Assembly (NCBI GenBank): GCA_004322015.1 | Contig: SCQT01000050.1 | Span: forward strand, 1-64,000 | Source of the DNA: Chitinophagaceae bacterium | GTDB lineage: Bacteria > Bacteroidota > Bacteroidia > Chitinophagales > Chitinophagaceae | Direction: 5' to 3' | DNA length: 64,000 nucleotides | In this document: one piece after another, positions 8,288 through 16,909 of the stretch | Numbering within the stretch: position 1 is the stretch's first letter | Layout of the letters: each line of letters begins with the position of its first letter | Translations under genes and position numbers: made by a program | The notes under the pieces: generated by a model | Seen by the model: only the letters and a program-made list of their open reading frames with translations | The model's database searches: none | What the model was told of the DNA's origin: nothing

Positions 8288-8731
8288 ATGCATAAAATCA
8301 AGGTCAAAATCGTTAATCAGTCGGCTTTCCCTTTGCCGGAATATGCAACCACCGGATCAGCAGGAATGGATTTAAGGGCTAATTTGCAGAACATTGTCCT
8401 ATTAAAGCCGCTGGAGCGGACGTTGATCCCCACGGGATTATTTATCGAATTACCGGAAGGTTATGAAGCACAGATAAGACCACGCAGCGGACTGGCTATA
8501 AAGCGGGGACTGACTTTATTGAATACCCCCGGAACCATTGATGCAGATTACAGGGGCGAAATCAAGGTGATCATGGTCAATGTAAGCGGCGAAGACCAGC
8601 CCATACAACCCGGAGAAAGAATCGCACAGATGATCATCGCCCCTTATATGCAAATACAATGGGAGGAAGCTGCCATTTTATCTGAAACAGACAGGGGTGA
8701 TGGCGGGTTTGGCCACACGGGAAAACATTAA
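8288..8731 (+). CDS. dut: dUTP diphosphatase (dUTPase)
   Basis: Hydrolyses dUTP to dUMP and pyrophosphate, giving the dTMP precursor and keeping uracil out of DNA. The trimeric dUTPase motifs are all present in order: [31 protein letters not shown] (catalytic Asp), GERIAQMII, and the C-terminal Arg-Gly-rich [11 protein letters not shown]. The start at ATG 8288 ([11 protein letters not shown]) gives 147 residues, the usual size. An upstream in-frame ATG at 8228 lies ahead of the predicted promoter. The stop abuts the next ATG, so dut heads the TPR/DUF4292 operon. Confidence 0.95.
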   Translation: MHKIKVKIVNQSAFPLPEYATTGSAGMDLRANLQNIVLLKPLERTLIPTGLFIELPEGYEAQIRPRSGLAIKRGLTLLNTPGTIDADYRGEIKVIMVNVSGEDQPIQPGERIAQMIIAPYMQIQWEEAAILSETDRGDGGFGHTGKH

Positions 8732-10537
8732 ATGAAACTGACAGGAAGAAAAAATAGAGTCATAACTGCTTTGGCATGCATAAGCGCAGGATGGATGCTT
8801 TTTTCATCGTGCAGCGGCTCCCGGCATGCTTTTAATAACGGACATACCTATATGGGGGTAAAACAGGCGACAGTCAATACTTCCTTCCTTGCAGACAGCC
8901 TTTTTATCGAAGCGGAAAAGCAGAAATTATTAGGAAATCCCTCCGGCGCCATCCGGTTATTCAACGAATTCCTGGAGTTAAAGCCAGGCAATGCCACTGC
9001 TCACTATGAGCTGGCATTGCTGAACGGTCAGTCAGGAAATACTGTTCAGACTATGGAAAATGCACGGGAGGCTTTTCAGGCCGACTCTTCGAACAAATGG
9101 TTTGGCGTTGCCTATGCCCATGCTTTGGCATTAAATGAAAAATATGACAGTTCCGCGTATATCTTTCATCAGTTGTCTTTGCATTATCAGCCTCAATCCA
9201 TTTTTCTCTATAATGAAGCCCTTATGCTCTCCAAAGCGGATCAATACCATGCTGCCCTGGATATCATCAATCGCATTGAAAAAGAGGAAGGAAGCAACAG
9301 CAGATTGCTCTACCAAAAGCAGTATCTTCTGCAAAAAACAGGACAGCCTGACTCCGCCGCCAAAGTCATTCAACAAATGATTGAAACGAATCCGGACAAC
9401 GTACGATTCCAGACCCTGCTGACAAAACTATATGCCGATAACAACCGGACGGGCGAAGGTATCAGCTTTTACAAGTCTTTGTTGTCAAGGGATCCGACTA
9501 ATCCCGATGTCATGCTTGCCCTGGCTATTTTATATAAAAAAGAGGGAAATGATTCCGTTTACCATTACTTCGTATCCAGAGTTTTTAAAGATCCTGGTTT
9601 CGACATTGACGATAAAATTGCCTTTGCCTCTCCTTATTTAAAATACGTAGAAATTGACTCCACAGAGAGAGAAGAAGCGCTTGCTTTATGCAGATTTCTT
9701 GTGCAAACCCATCCTGAAAATGCGAAGGCTTATAAATTTTACGGGGATATGTTTTTCCAATGTAAAATGCCGGACAGCGCCCTGAAAGAATACCGGAAAA
9801 CATTATCCATTGATCATTCAGATTATGAAGTATGGAATCAAATGATGTTGTTATACACAGGGGAAGGCAGGAATGATTCCCTGTTGAATATAAGCAGGCT
9901 GGCTGTGCAGCAGTTCCCTGACCAGGCAGGAGCCTGGTACTTTTCGGGGATGGCAGAATTTTTCTCCGGTCAGTATGAAAACAGTATCAGGTCGCTGCGT
10001 CACTCGTTACGTCTCGGCATCAGGGATAAGGATCTGCAAAGCCGTATTTATGCCACCCTTGGAAATGGTTACAACAATCTGAAAAATTACCCTGCAAGCG
10101 ACAGTTGCTTTCTGACTTCCATCAGGCTAAATCCGGAGGACGACCAAACGTTGAATAATTACAGCTATTATCTCGCAGTACGCCGTCAGCATCTTCGTTT
10201 TGCATTGCAAATGATCAAAGCTGCCGTATCACTCAGGCCTGATCAGGAAAATTATGAAGATACTTATGCCTGGGTACTGTATAATTTGGGAGAGTATAAA
10301 ACAGCCAGAATCTGGATGGAGAAAGTGTTCCGGTATCCCGATGCAGAGAGCCGTCCGGGATTCCTGGATCATTATGGCGATATCCTTTACAAAACTCATA
10401 ACAAGGACGAAGCAGTCAAATATTGGAAGCTGGCAAAAGAAAAAGGCGGCGATCCTTATTGGCTTAACTGGAAAATCAGGCATAAAAGGCTGCCTGCCCG
10501 GAAAGATCTGTTAAAACAAGACAAAAACAACCATTAA
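8732..10537 (+). CDS. TPR-repeat lipoprotein
   Basis: Lipoprotein signal peptide with lipobox FSSC (Cys27), then some 550 residues of tetratricopeptide repeats (for example ATAHYELALLNGQSGN, AKAYKFYGDMFFQCKMPDSALKEY and AGAWYFSGMAEFFSGQYENSIRSL). Probably a periplasm-facing scaffold anchored in the outer membrane. ATG immediately follows the dut stop. With DUF4292 and the EnvC-like gene next, it belongs to a gene order I recall as common in Bacteroidota (dut, TPR, DUF4292, M23-like). Partners unknown. Confidence 0.85.
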   Translation: MKLTGRKNRVITALACISAGWMLFSSCSGSRHAFNNGHTYMGVKQATVNTSFLADSLFIEAEKQKLLGNPSGAIRLFNEFLELKPGNATAHYELALLNGQSGNTVQTMENAREAFQADSSNKWFGVAYAHALALNEKYDSSAYIFHQLSLHYQPQSIFLYNEALMLSKADQYHAALDIINRIEKEEGSNSRLLYQKQYLLQKTGQPDSAAKVIQQMIETNPDNVRFQTLLTKLYADNNRTGEGISFYKSLLSRDPTNPDVMLALAILYKKEGNDSVYHYFVSRVFKDPGFDIDDKIAFASPYLKYVEIDSTEREEALALCRFLVQTHPENAKAYKFYGDMFFQCKMPDSALKEYRKTLSIDHSDYEVWNQMMLLYTGEGRNDSLLNISRLAVQQFPDQAGAWYFSGMAEFFSGQYENSIRSLRHSLRLGIRDKDLQSRIYATLGNGYNNLKNYPASDSCFLTSIRLNPEDDQTLNNYSYYLAVRRQHLRFALQMIKAAVSLRPDQENYEDTYAWVLYNLGEYKTARIWMEKVFRYPDAESRPGFLDHYGDILYKTHNKDEAVKYWKLAKEKGGDPYWLNWKIRHKRLPARKDLLKQDKNNH

Positions 10538-10548
10538 CCTGCCCGACG

Positions 10549-11406
10549 ATGAAATTTCTGAATAAAAATTATTCTTTTCCTGTCTCCGCCACTGGTATGA
10601 TAGTAATGTTAACCGGATTGATATTATCAGGCAGCGGTTGCCATACGGAAAAGAAAATAATAAAAGCAATCTCCGTAACCTCGCCTGGAAGCCCGACAGC
10701 CATCCGTCCTGTAAGCCATTACCTTTCCTCTGATTTTATTTTGCAAAAGCTCAGGGAAAATATCATTCCTTACCAGACTTTTTCAGCCCATGCCCGGCTT
10801 GACATTACTACGCCTAATGGAACACAAAGTGGCATTGCTACGTATATCCGGATGCAAAAGGACAGCGCTATCTGGATATCTATAAGGCCTGTTTTAGGAA
10901 TAGAATTGGTCAGGATCCTTATTACTCCCGACAGTGTGAAGGTGATTAATTTCTTTAAAAAGACGATTACGTTGCGCAGCGTTGATTCGCTTCAGCAGCT
11001 TCTTCATATTCCATTTGACTTCAACGCTTTACAGGACTTGATAGTAGGTAACCCTCCTGTGCTCACAGACAGCGTGGATGAGATCGAGCCTAACGACAGC
11101 ACAGACCACAGTATCTCCTTTTCATGCCAAAATCAGCACATGCTATGCAGCTACCTGATTGATACCCGCAATTATTTATTATTAAAAAATACTTTATCGC
11201 AGAAGGATACCTCGATGGAGACCAGGAGGTCGGAAGAATCTTTCGGAGAATATATTCTGACAAGCCAACATCCATTTTCCACCAAAAGGCATCTTGTTAT
11301 TCAAACAGGCTCAGAAACCATTGCAGATATTAAATTCAGTCGCATCGAATTTGATAAAACCATTGATTTTCCTTTTCCTGAAGTGAATAATTTCCGGAGA
11401 GAATAA
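10549..11406 (+). CDS. DUF4292 family lipoprotein
   Basis: Signal peptide ending in SGSGC (Cys31), then a DUF4292-type domain: YQTFSAHARLDITTPNGTQ, a LolA/LolB-like beta-sheet pattern, and DSAIWISIRPVLGIELVRI, the family hallmark. LolB-like folds bind lipid or lipoprotein acyl chains, so a role in moving hydrophobic cargo or stabilising the envelope is possible but unproven. It is 11 bases after the TPR gene and most likely co-transcribed with it. Confidence 0.8.
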   Translation: MKFLNKNYSFPVSATGMIVMLTGLILSGSGCHTEKKIIKAISVTSPGSPTAIRPVSHYLSSDFILQKLRENIIPYQTFSAHARLDITTPNGTQSGIATYIRMQKDSAIWISIRPVLGIELVRILITPDSVKVINFFKKTITLRSVDSLQQLLHIPFDFNALQDLIVGNPPVLTDSVDEIEPNDSTDHSISFSCQNQHMLCSYLIDTRNYLLLKNTLSQKDTSMETRRSEESFGEYILTSQHPFSTKRHLVIQTGSETIADIKFSRIEFDKTIDFPFPEVNNFRRE

Positions 11407-11467
11407 TTTTTCACAAAATTTTATTCAATTATTGACGTTCAACTGGTAATAGCAGAAACCATTTTAT

Positions 11468-11475
11468 TAAATTTG
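11468..11475 (+). promoter_or_regulatory. -7 promoter element for the EnvC-like gene (TAAATTTG)
   Basis: Matches TAnnTTTG. Predicted start near 11480 gives a leader of about 14 bases. No clear -33 element. Confidence 0.45.
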
Positions 11476-11493
11476 CCGCGTTTATAGCTTGAT

Positions 11494-12879
11494 ATGCGTT
11501 TATTACCCTCTATTTATCGCCTGCCTGTACTGCTTTTATGCTGTGTACTTCCGTGCCTGACCCGGGCACAGCAGCCGTCGCCTTCACGCACGGAATTAGA
11601 GCAACAGCGGGAACAATTGCAGAAAGACATACAACGGGCTACCCAGGATCTGAACCAGGTGCAAAAGAACAGGCAGAGAACGATGACGCAGCTTCGTATC
11701 CTGGACAATAAAATGCGCTTGCGTCAAAAGCTTGTAGCCAATATCAACCAGGAGATCAATTTTATCAACGGGGATATTAATAAAGCTAATCATGACATTG
11801 CATCCCTTCAAAAGGATTTGGATACACTCAGAGCACAATATGGCAGGCTGGTCGTATATGCCTTTAAAAATCGCAGTGCTTACGATTTTCTTAATTTTAT
11901 TCTTTCTGCCAACAGCTTTAATGATGCGATCAAGCGGTTTGAATATCTGAAGCAATACCGTGCCTATCGTCAAAATCAGGCAGCCAGTATTATCTCCACG
12001 CAATCTCAGCTTAAGGAGAAAATCAACAACCTTGACGCAATGAAAGATAAACGAAGCAAGGTGCTGACCTCTGAGGAAGGTCAGGTGCAAAAAATTGAAA
12101 ATGAGAAGCAGGAAAAGAACGATATGGTCAAAAGCCTGAAGGGGCATGAAAAAGAGCTGATGACCAGTATTAAAGAAAAAAGGATCCAATCTAATCAGCT
12201 TAGTATAAAAATTGCAGCGGTCATCCGTCGTGAAATTGAAGAAGCACAGAGAAGGGCGGCAGAAGAAGCGCGTAAGAGAGCGGAGGCAAGAGCGCGGGCA
12301 TTGGCAGAAGCCAAAGAACCGGCTCCCTCGGCAAACCCTGCTAAAGAACCGGCCAATCCATCTCCTGCATTCACTCCTTCATCTACCCCCCCTCCTGTAG
12401 CAGCCATTACGACTAAAGCAAGACCTGCTAACGTATTGGAATCCACTCCCGAGGCATTAGCCCTCTCCGAAAGCTTTGAGGCCAACAGGGGCAAGCTTCC
12501 CTGGCCCGTATCCAAAGCCATTATAATCAGCACTTTTGGTATTCACCAAAACCCGGTATTAGAAAAAATAATGGAAGATAATAAAGGTATCACCTTAGAG
12601 ACCGAGCAGGGGGCTGCCGTACATGCTGTCTTCACCGGCGAGGTGGCCAGCGTGTTCCCGGTTTCCAACAGGTGGACAGTGGTGATCCGTCATGGACAGT
12701 ATTTTACGGTTTATTCTAATCTGAAAGATGCCATTGTGCAGACAGGCCAACAGGTTAAAACCATGCAAACCATAGGTACCGTTTATACAAATCCCACTAC
12801 AGGAGAATCGGATCTTGACTTTCAGGTATATAAATCCCAGCAGCCTGTGAACCCGCAGTTCTGGCTCAGGAGTATGTAA
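11494..12879 (+). CDS. EnvC-like murein hydrolase activator with degenerate LytM domain
   Basis: Signal peptide (to LTRAQQ), a long coiled coil (about 30-265) split by a helical segment, a low-complexity Ala/Pro-rich linker (about 260-310), and a C-terminal LytM/M23 domain starting at GKLPWPVSKAIIISTFGIH. The zinc ligands of active M23 peptidases are missing: NKGITLET replaces the HxGID motif, YSNL the HxH pair, and LDFQV the LHFEV strand. It should therefore activate an amidase, as EnvC/NlpD do, and not cut peptidoglycan itself. Acts in the periplasm, probably in daughter-cell separation. Confidence 0.88.
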   Translation: MRLLPSIYRLPVLLLCCVLPCLTRAQQPSPSRTELEQQREQLQKDIQRATQDLNQVQKNRQRTMTQLRILDNKMRLRQKLVANINQEINFINGDINKANHDIASLQKDLDTLRAQYGRLVVYAFKNRSAYDFLNFILSANSFNDAIKRFEYLKQYRAYRQNQAASIISTQSQLKEKINNLDAMKDKRSKVLTSEEGQVQKIENEKQEKNDMVKSLKGHEKELMTSIKEKRIQSNQLSIKIAAVIRREIEEAQRRAAEEARKRAEARARALAEAKEPAPSANPAKEPANPSPAFTPSSTPPPVAAITTKARPANVLESTPEALALSESFEANRGKLPWPVSKAIIISTFGIHQNPVLEKIMEDNKGITLETEQGAAVHAVFTGEVASVFPVSNRWTVVIRHGQYFTVYSNLKDAIVQTGQQVKTMQTIGTVYTNPTTGESDLDFQVYKSQQPVNPQFWLRSM

Positions 12880-12913
12880 TCTAAGATCTCAAATCTGAGA
12901 TCTTAGATCCTAT
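12879..12913. repeat. 7-bp tandem array forming an 11-bp hairpin between convergent genes
   Basis: Five heptads ATCTAAG, ATCTCAA, ... starting on the last base of the EnvC-like stop codon and overlapping the pepT stop (12910-12912). The same bases form a perfect inverted repeat, CTAAGATCTCA (12881-12891) with TGAGATCTTAG, and a 4-base loop. It may act as a two-way terminator, although no T-run follows. Confidence 0.65.
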
Positions 12914-14166
12914 ATGGATTGTTCTTCCCAGATCTGACAAAGGTTAACGATTACCTGCACTGCTTTTTGCATGTCCTGGATGCTGACCCATTCCTGTTTT
13001 GAATGAAAAGCATGCTCGCCCGCAAAAATATTGGGACAGGGAAGCCCTTTAAATGTCAACATAGCGCCATCCGTCCCGCCGCGAATAGGTTGAACAGATG
13101 GTATCAATCCTGCTCTGCCGATAGCATCCAAAGCATATTCTGAAACCTGCGGATATCCGGAAAGGATACTATACATATTACGATATTGCTTCTCAATGGT
13201 CAGTGCAGCTTTTGCCCCCGGATAATCTTTCATTGTTTCCTCTAATAATTGCCGTAAAAAATCTTCGTGCGATTCTAATCCTTCCTCCGTAAAATCACGC
13301 ACCAAAAAATCAAGGTTTGCTTTTTCCACGCCCCCCGTAAAATACAATGGATGCAAAAATCCTTCTTTATTTTCAGTCGTCTCAGGGGAAAGCCTGTCCT
13401 TCGGCAATTTGTCAATCAGCGCTGCAGCTATTTTCAACGCGTTCACCATTTTACCTTTAGCCATACCTGTATGTGCCGATACCCCTTGAATTTCTATCCG
13501 TGCCTTATCCGCACAAAAGTTCTCATTTTCGAATGACCCCGCCGTTTCTCCATCTACGGTATAGCCGAATTGAGCCCCTAATTTTTTCATATCCACATGG
13601 GCCGTACCCCTGCCTATTTCTTCATCGGGGGTAAAAAGTATCCGGATCTCACCATGCCTGATTTCAGGATGAGTGAGCATAAAATTCACGGCATCCGCAA
13701 TTTCCGCCAGCCCGGCTTTATTGTCTGCCCCTAATAAAGTAGTTCCGCTGGCAGTAATAATATCATTCCCCTTCTGATTGGCTAATTCAGGATGATTCTG
13801 AGGGTTCAATATTTGATCAGGATCATCCGGCAATTGAATATACCCTCCGTCATAATTTTTATGGATAACCGGGTGTACATCAGTCCCGCTGCAGTCAGGC
13901 GATGTATCCATATGCGAACAAAAACAGATTACGGGGACGTCTTTTTTAGTTGTGTTAGCCGGTAAAGTGGCATACACATAGCCATATTCATCCAATTCGG
14001 CATCCACAAGTCCCATCTTTTTTAGCTCTTCCGCCAATAGTTTACCTAAATTCTTCTGCTTTTCCGTAGAAGGCGAAGATTCTGAAAACGGGTCCGATTG
14101 TGTATCTATCCCGACATAACGAAGAAACCGTTCAGCCACGGTATATGGATAATTATCGAAAGACAT
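12910..14166 (-). CDS. pepT: Peptidase T (tripeptide aminopeptidase)
   Basis: M20 dinuclear zinc peptidase that removes N-terminal residues from tripeptides; cytoplasmic. Metal and catalytic motifs: CSHMDTSPD (first His and Asp), GADNKAG (bridging Asp), TPDEEIGRG (catalytic Glu pair) and GGTDGAMLTFKGLP. The dimerisation domain lies in between. 418 residues is standard. Convergent with the EnvC-like gene; stands alone on its strand. Confidence 0.95.
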   Translation of the reverse strand: MSFDNYPYTVAERFLRYVGIDTQSDPFSESSPSTEKQKNLGKLLAEELKKMGLVDAELDEYGYVYATLPANTTKKDVPVICFCSHMDTSPDCSGTDVHPVIHKNYDGGYIQLPDDPDQILNPQNHPELANQKGNDIITASGTTLLGADNKAGLAEIADAVNFMLTHPEIRHGEIRILFTPDEEIGRGTAHVDMKKLGAQFGYTVDGETAGSFENENFCADKARIEIQGVSAHTGMAKGKMVNALKIAAALIDKLPKDRLSPETTENKEGFLHPLYFTGGVEKANLDFLVRDFTEEGLESHEDFLRQLLEETMKDYPGAKAALTIEKQYRNMYSILSGYPQVSEYALDAIGRAGLIPSVQPIRGGTDGAMLTFKGLPCPNIFAGEHAFHSKQEWVSIQDMQKAVQVIVNLCQIWEEQSI

Positions 14167-14169
14167 GGA

Positions 14170-14281
14170 TGTAATTGTTTTGTGGCGCTATAGTTCTATG
14201 GCTTTATTGTTTGATGGTTTTATTGTTTCACACCTGAAAACCCGAACCCGGAACTCGGAACTCGAAACTCGAAACCTCAAA
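14170..14281. repeat. Composite array: 8-bp repeats followed by 7-bp repeats
   Basis: Octads in register from 14170 to 14233 (for example TTCTATGG at 14194, CTTTATTG at 14202, TTTTATTG at 14218), then heptads from 14233 to 14281 (CTCGGAA at 14254, CTCGAAA at 14261 and 14268). The FKBP-gene stop (14277-14279) is within the heptads. Same order as at 19445-19565. Confidence 0.75.
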
Positions 14282-14705
14282 CAATCTCCACCAATTCAAT
14301 ATCAAAGATCAAATCTTCTCCCGCCAACGGATGGTTGGCATCTAAGGATACTGAATTTTCATGAATTGCATGAATGACTACAGGGACAGGTTGCCCCTGT
14401 TCGTTGGTCAACTGCAACTGCATTCCTTCCTGCAACTCCATCTCCGGAGGGAATTTGCCCTTGGGAAATTCGATGATCAAATCCTCATTTCTTTCACCAT
14501 AAGCCTGCCCGACAGGGATCTCCACTGTTTTTTTATCGCCCGGCTTCATATCCAGCACGCCATCGTCAAAACCTTTGATAACCATACCCGTACCCACCTT
14601 AAATTCTAACGGTTGACGGCCTTCGGAAGAATCAAATGTTTCCCCGTTGGTTAATTTCCCATGATAATGCACTTTTACAGTATCTCCTTTTTTAGCTCCC
14701 TGCAT
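14277..14705 (-). CDS. FKBP-type peptidyl-prolyl cis-trans isomerase, SlyD-like
   Basis: 142 residues from ATG 14705 (MQGAKKGDTVKVHYHGKL). The FKBP core includes NGETFDSS, FKVGTGMVIKGFDDGVLDM and PVGQAYGERNEDLI, with the inserted IF chaperone domain (about 70-125) as in SlyD. The metal-binding His/Cys-rich tail of E. coli SlyD is absent. A cytoplasmic folding helper: proline isomerisation plus holdase. The frame extends to 14780, but the leader is atypical. Confidence 0.9.
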   Translation of the reverse strand: MQGAKKGDTVKVHYHGKLTNGETFDSSEGRQPLEFKVGTGMVIKGFDDGVLDMKPGDKKTVEIPVGQAYGERNEDLIIEFPKGKFPPEMELQEGMQLQLTNEQGQPVPVVIHAIHENSVSLDANHPLAGEDLIFDIELVEIV

Positions 14706-14784
14706 ACAATGAATTTTGTGTGATAAAACCCGCAAGGTAACCAAAAGAAAAGAGCAAACAAAATAGCGATCAGGATTCAATGGA

Positions 14785-15516
14785 TTATCCCAGGATCTCT
14801 GACAAGACGCGGGGAGATTTTAAGCCTGAAAAGCCGGGGAAATGCAATTGATAATAAAGCTGATACCCTGCCAGCAACTGCTGCCTCGTCTGCTTGTCTG
14901 CCTTAATATCTCTTAATAAACCGGGGTTTCTTATTTCTAACAATTGTCCTGTTATACGGCTGCAGTTCTCATCCAGACAATAAGAGTTTAATAATTTCTC
15001 AGGAATAAAGGTACCCCCCTCCAAATCTAAATAAGGATTTTCATTACTGTACGTCCCGTAAATTCTGAACCCTTGCAATTCCGCCACACGTAATGCAAAA
15101 TAAAGCGGAAGATTAGCCATATTGCCTTCCTGCAGATCTATCCATTCGAATGCATCCACCGCAAAATGGAACAATTCGGGATATGATTCCGGTTGCTTCA
15201 ATGTCTTATCCAATAACTCCACAAAGAATAAGGCTATACTGTTCTTTATCACATCCGCATATAAGGAGCGGTATAAATAAGCAAAACGAAAATCCGACAA
15301 CCGTTGCAGGTTTTTATTATCCTTATGATAAACCACCAGGTCCAGGATGTTAGCCGGTTGCAAAAGATTAGCTTTAGAAGTTTTGGCTTTGCCGGTCCGG
15401 ACGCCATTCACCAGGTAGGACTGGATCCCGAATAATTCGGTAAATATGTTGACTATAACACTCGTTTCACCATAACGAACGGTACGAAGCACTATACCTT
15501 GTGTTTTGTGCAACAT
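14785..15516 (-). CDS. recO: DNA repair protein RecO
   Basis: Starts MLHKTQGIVLRTVRYGETSVIVNIFTELFG, the N-terminal OB fold of RecO; the helical C-terminal domain includes ALRVAELQGFRIYG. 243 residues, normal. RecO anneals ssDNA and with RecR loads RecA on SSB-coated gaps. It sits 12 bases after the secreted unknown gene (15529-16794) on the same strand. Confidence 0.93.
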   Translation of the reverse strand: MLHKTQGIVLRTVRYGETSVIVNIFTELFGIQSYLVNGVRTGKAKTSKANLLQPANILDLVVYHKDNKNLQRLSDFRFAYLYRSLYADVIKNSIALFFVELLDKTLKQPESYPELFHFAVDAFEWIDLQEGNMANLPLYFALRVAELQGFRIYGTYSNENPYLDLEGGTFIPEKLLNSYCLDENCSRITGQLLEIRNPGLLRDIKADKQTRQQLLAGYQLYYQLHFPGFSGLKSPRVLSEILG

Positions 15517-15528
15517 AAATAGGTGAAA

Positions 15529-16794
15529 TCAGAATATCTTATACCGGTATTTAATATTATCCGTGCTGTTTTTCAGTTCACCAATATCAATGGAGGTCTT
15601 AGTATCCGTTACCGCTTCATTCTTCAACTGGGTGAATTCCTGCTGCTTTTCCTGTACTACGGCTTTATCGGCCAAACCGTTTGTATTGGCAATATTCATG
15701 GCATTAATAACGGTACCATAATAGTTGTCCAGCATGGTAAAATATTCGTTGTACAGGTTTTCGAAATTTTTAGTTTGCATCACCAAATCTTCCAACTGGT
15801 TATTGGCTTCTTTCAGACTCATATTTTCTCTCAGTAATCTTTCATAATTTATTTTATCAGTGCCCTGGATCGTGTATTTCTGCTCCATCTGCGCAAAATA
15901 ATTCTCCACATTTGCCTGGTTAAAGGTGAGGAAAAATTTATTAAGCGTAACCCCCAGGGGTTCATTTGCATTTCTCGGAGGCATGGTGAATCCGAGCGCA
16001 CTGGCTGTGAATGACAGGTTATTGTATAGATTCTGCTGCAGCATGTTGAGCTGGTCCTTATTAAAATTCAGCCCGTACTGGAATTTTTGATTGCCTTCAT
16101 TCAGCGCGGTATAATAAGCCACATATTTGTTCAACTGGGATTCAAAATCCTTTAGATTTTTTTGATTGATATTTTTATTGTTAATGCTTAAAGTATGGAA
16201 AAAAGTCATGATAGAGGTGGCAATACCCAGGGGTGGCGCCAGCGTGGTAAATCCTCTGAATATAGGACTGTTTAAAATAGATTCGGTGGTGGAGACGATT
16301 TGTTCATTCCGCTTGCTTTTATCCGCTTTCCCTTCCAATATCACACTTTTTACCAAGCCTATTACCCGTTCGCTGAAGGAAAAGCCAAGCGCCTTGCTTT
16401 CAGGATTATTCAGGGAAGTGATAAAAACATCCAAGCTATTGGAAGTAGCGCGCGATTTCAGGTCAATGATCTTTTTATTCAGCAGATAATATGTTTGTAC
16501 AGCGCTGATCAGGTTACTTTTGAGCAGTTTGTACTTTGTCATATTATCTATTTGCTTCCCCTGGAGCAGGCCTTGTATCGCCACTGAATTTTGCCGTTCA
16601 TTTTCATTGACCTGCTTTAATTGCAGCAGAAGCCTCTGCAAGGCTGTATCCTTGTATTTAACCTGAAGGTGATTTATTTCGCTGCTGATCGTGGTATCAT
16701 TGGAAGGGGGAATAACCGTAGTATCCTGTTGTGCCCACAAAACAGAAGATAATAACAGACCTGCGATCAATAAAATGGCTTTTCTAAAATACAT
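15529..16794 (-). CDS. Secreted coiled-coil protein of unknown function
   Basis: Clear signal peptide (MYFRKAILLIAGLLLSSVLWAQ), then about 400 mostly helical residues with coiled-coil stretches (about 40-110 and 320-400) and many Asn/Gln. No enzymatic motif or membrane anchor is visible, so it is periplasmic or outer-membrane associated. Not recognised; it looks like a conserved Bacteroidota-only hypothetical. A TATATTTG promoter element lies 62 bases upstream. It is followed at 12 bases by recO, so recO is probably read from the same message. Confidence 0.7.
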   Translation of the reverse strand: MYFRKAILLIAGLLLSSVLWAQQDTTVIPPSNDTTISSEINHLQVKYKDTALQRLLLQLKQVNENERQNSVAIQGLLQGKQIDNMTKYKLLKSNLISAVQTYYLLNKKIIDLKSRATSNSLDVFITSLNNPESKALGFSFSERVIGLVKSVILEGKADKSKRNEQIVSTTESILNSPIFRGFTTLAPPLGIATSIMTFFHTLSINNKNINQKNLKDFESQLNKYVAYYTALNEGNQKFQYGLNFNKDQLNMLQQNLYNNLSFTASALGFTMPPRNANEPLGVTLNKFFLTFNQANVENYFAQMEQKYTIQGTDKINYERLLRENMSLKEANNQLEDLVMQTKNFENLYNEYFTMLDNYYGTVINAMNIANTNGLADKAVVQEKQQEFTQLKNEAVTDTKTSIDIGELKNSTDNIKYRYKIF

Positions 16795-16855
16795 ATAAAT
16801 AATAAGATTGGTTAAAAAAATCCGGGAATAATAACCGTTGTCCGGATATAAGGAG

Positions 16856-16863
16856 CAAATATA
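16856..16863 (-). promoter_or_regulatory. -7 promoter element (TATATTTG on the minus strand)
   Basis: CAAATATA on the plus strand reads TATATTTG towards the secreted coiled-coil gene and matches TAnnTTTG. Leader about 55 bases. Confidence 0.45.
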
Positions 16864-16909
16864 CCAATTTGATCACTTTTAACGGATAAATCCCTTTTAT
16901 ATTCAATTC

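Noticed and set aside
14170-14281. CRISPR array
   Set aside because: Repeats are 7-8 bp and degenerate, with no spacers of constant length and no cas gene in the window.
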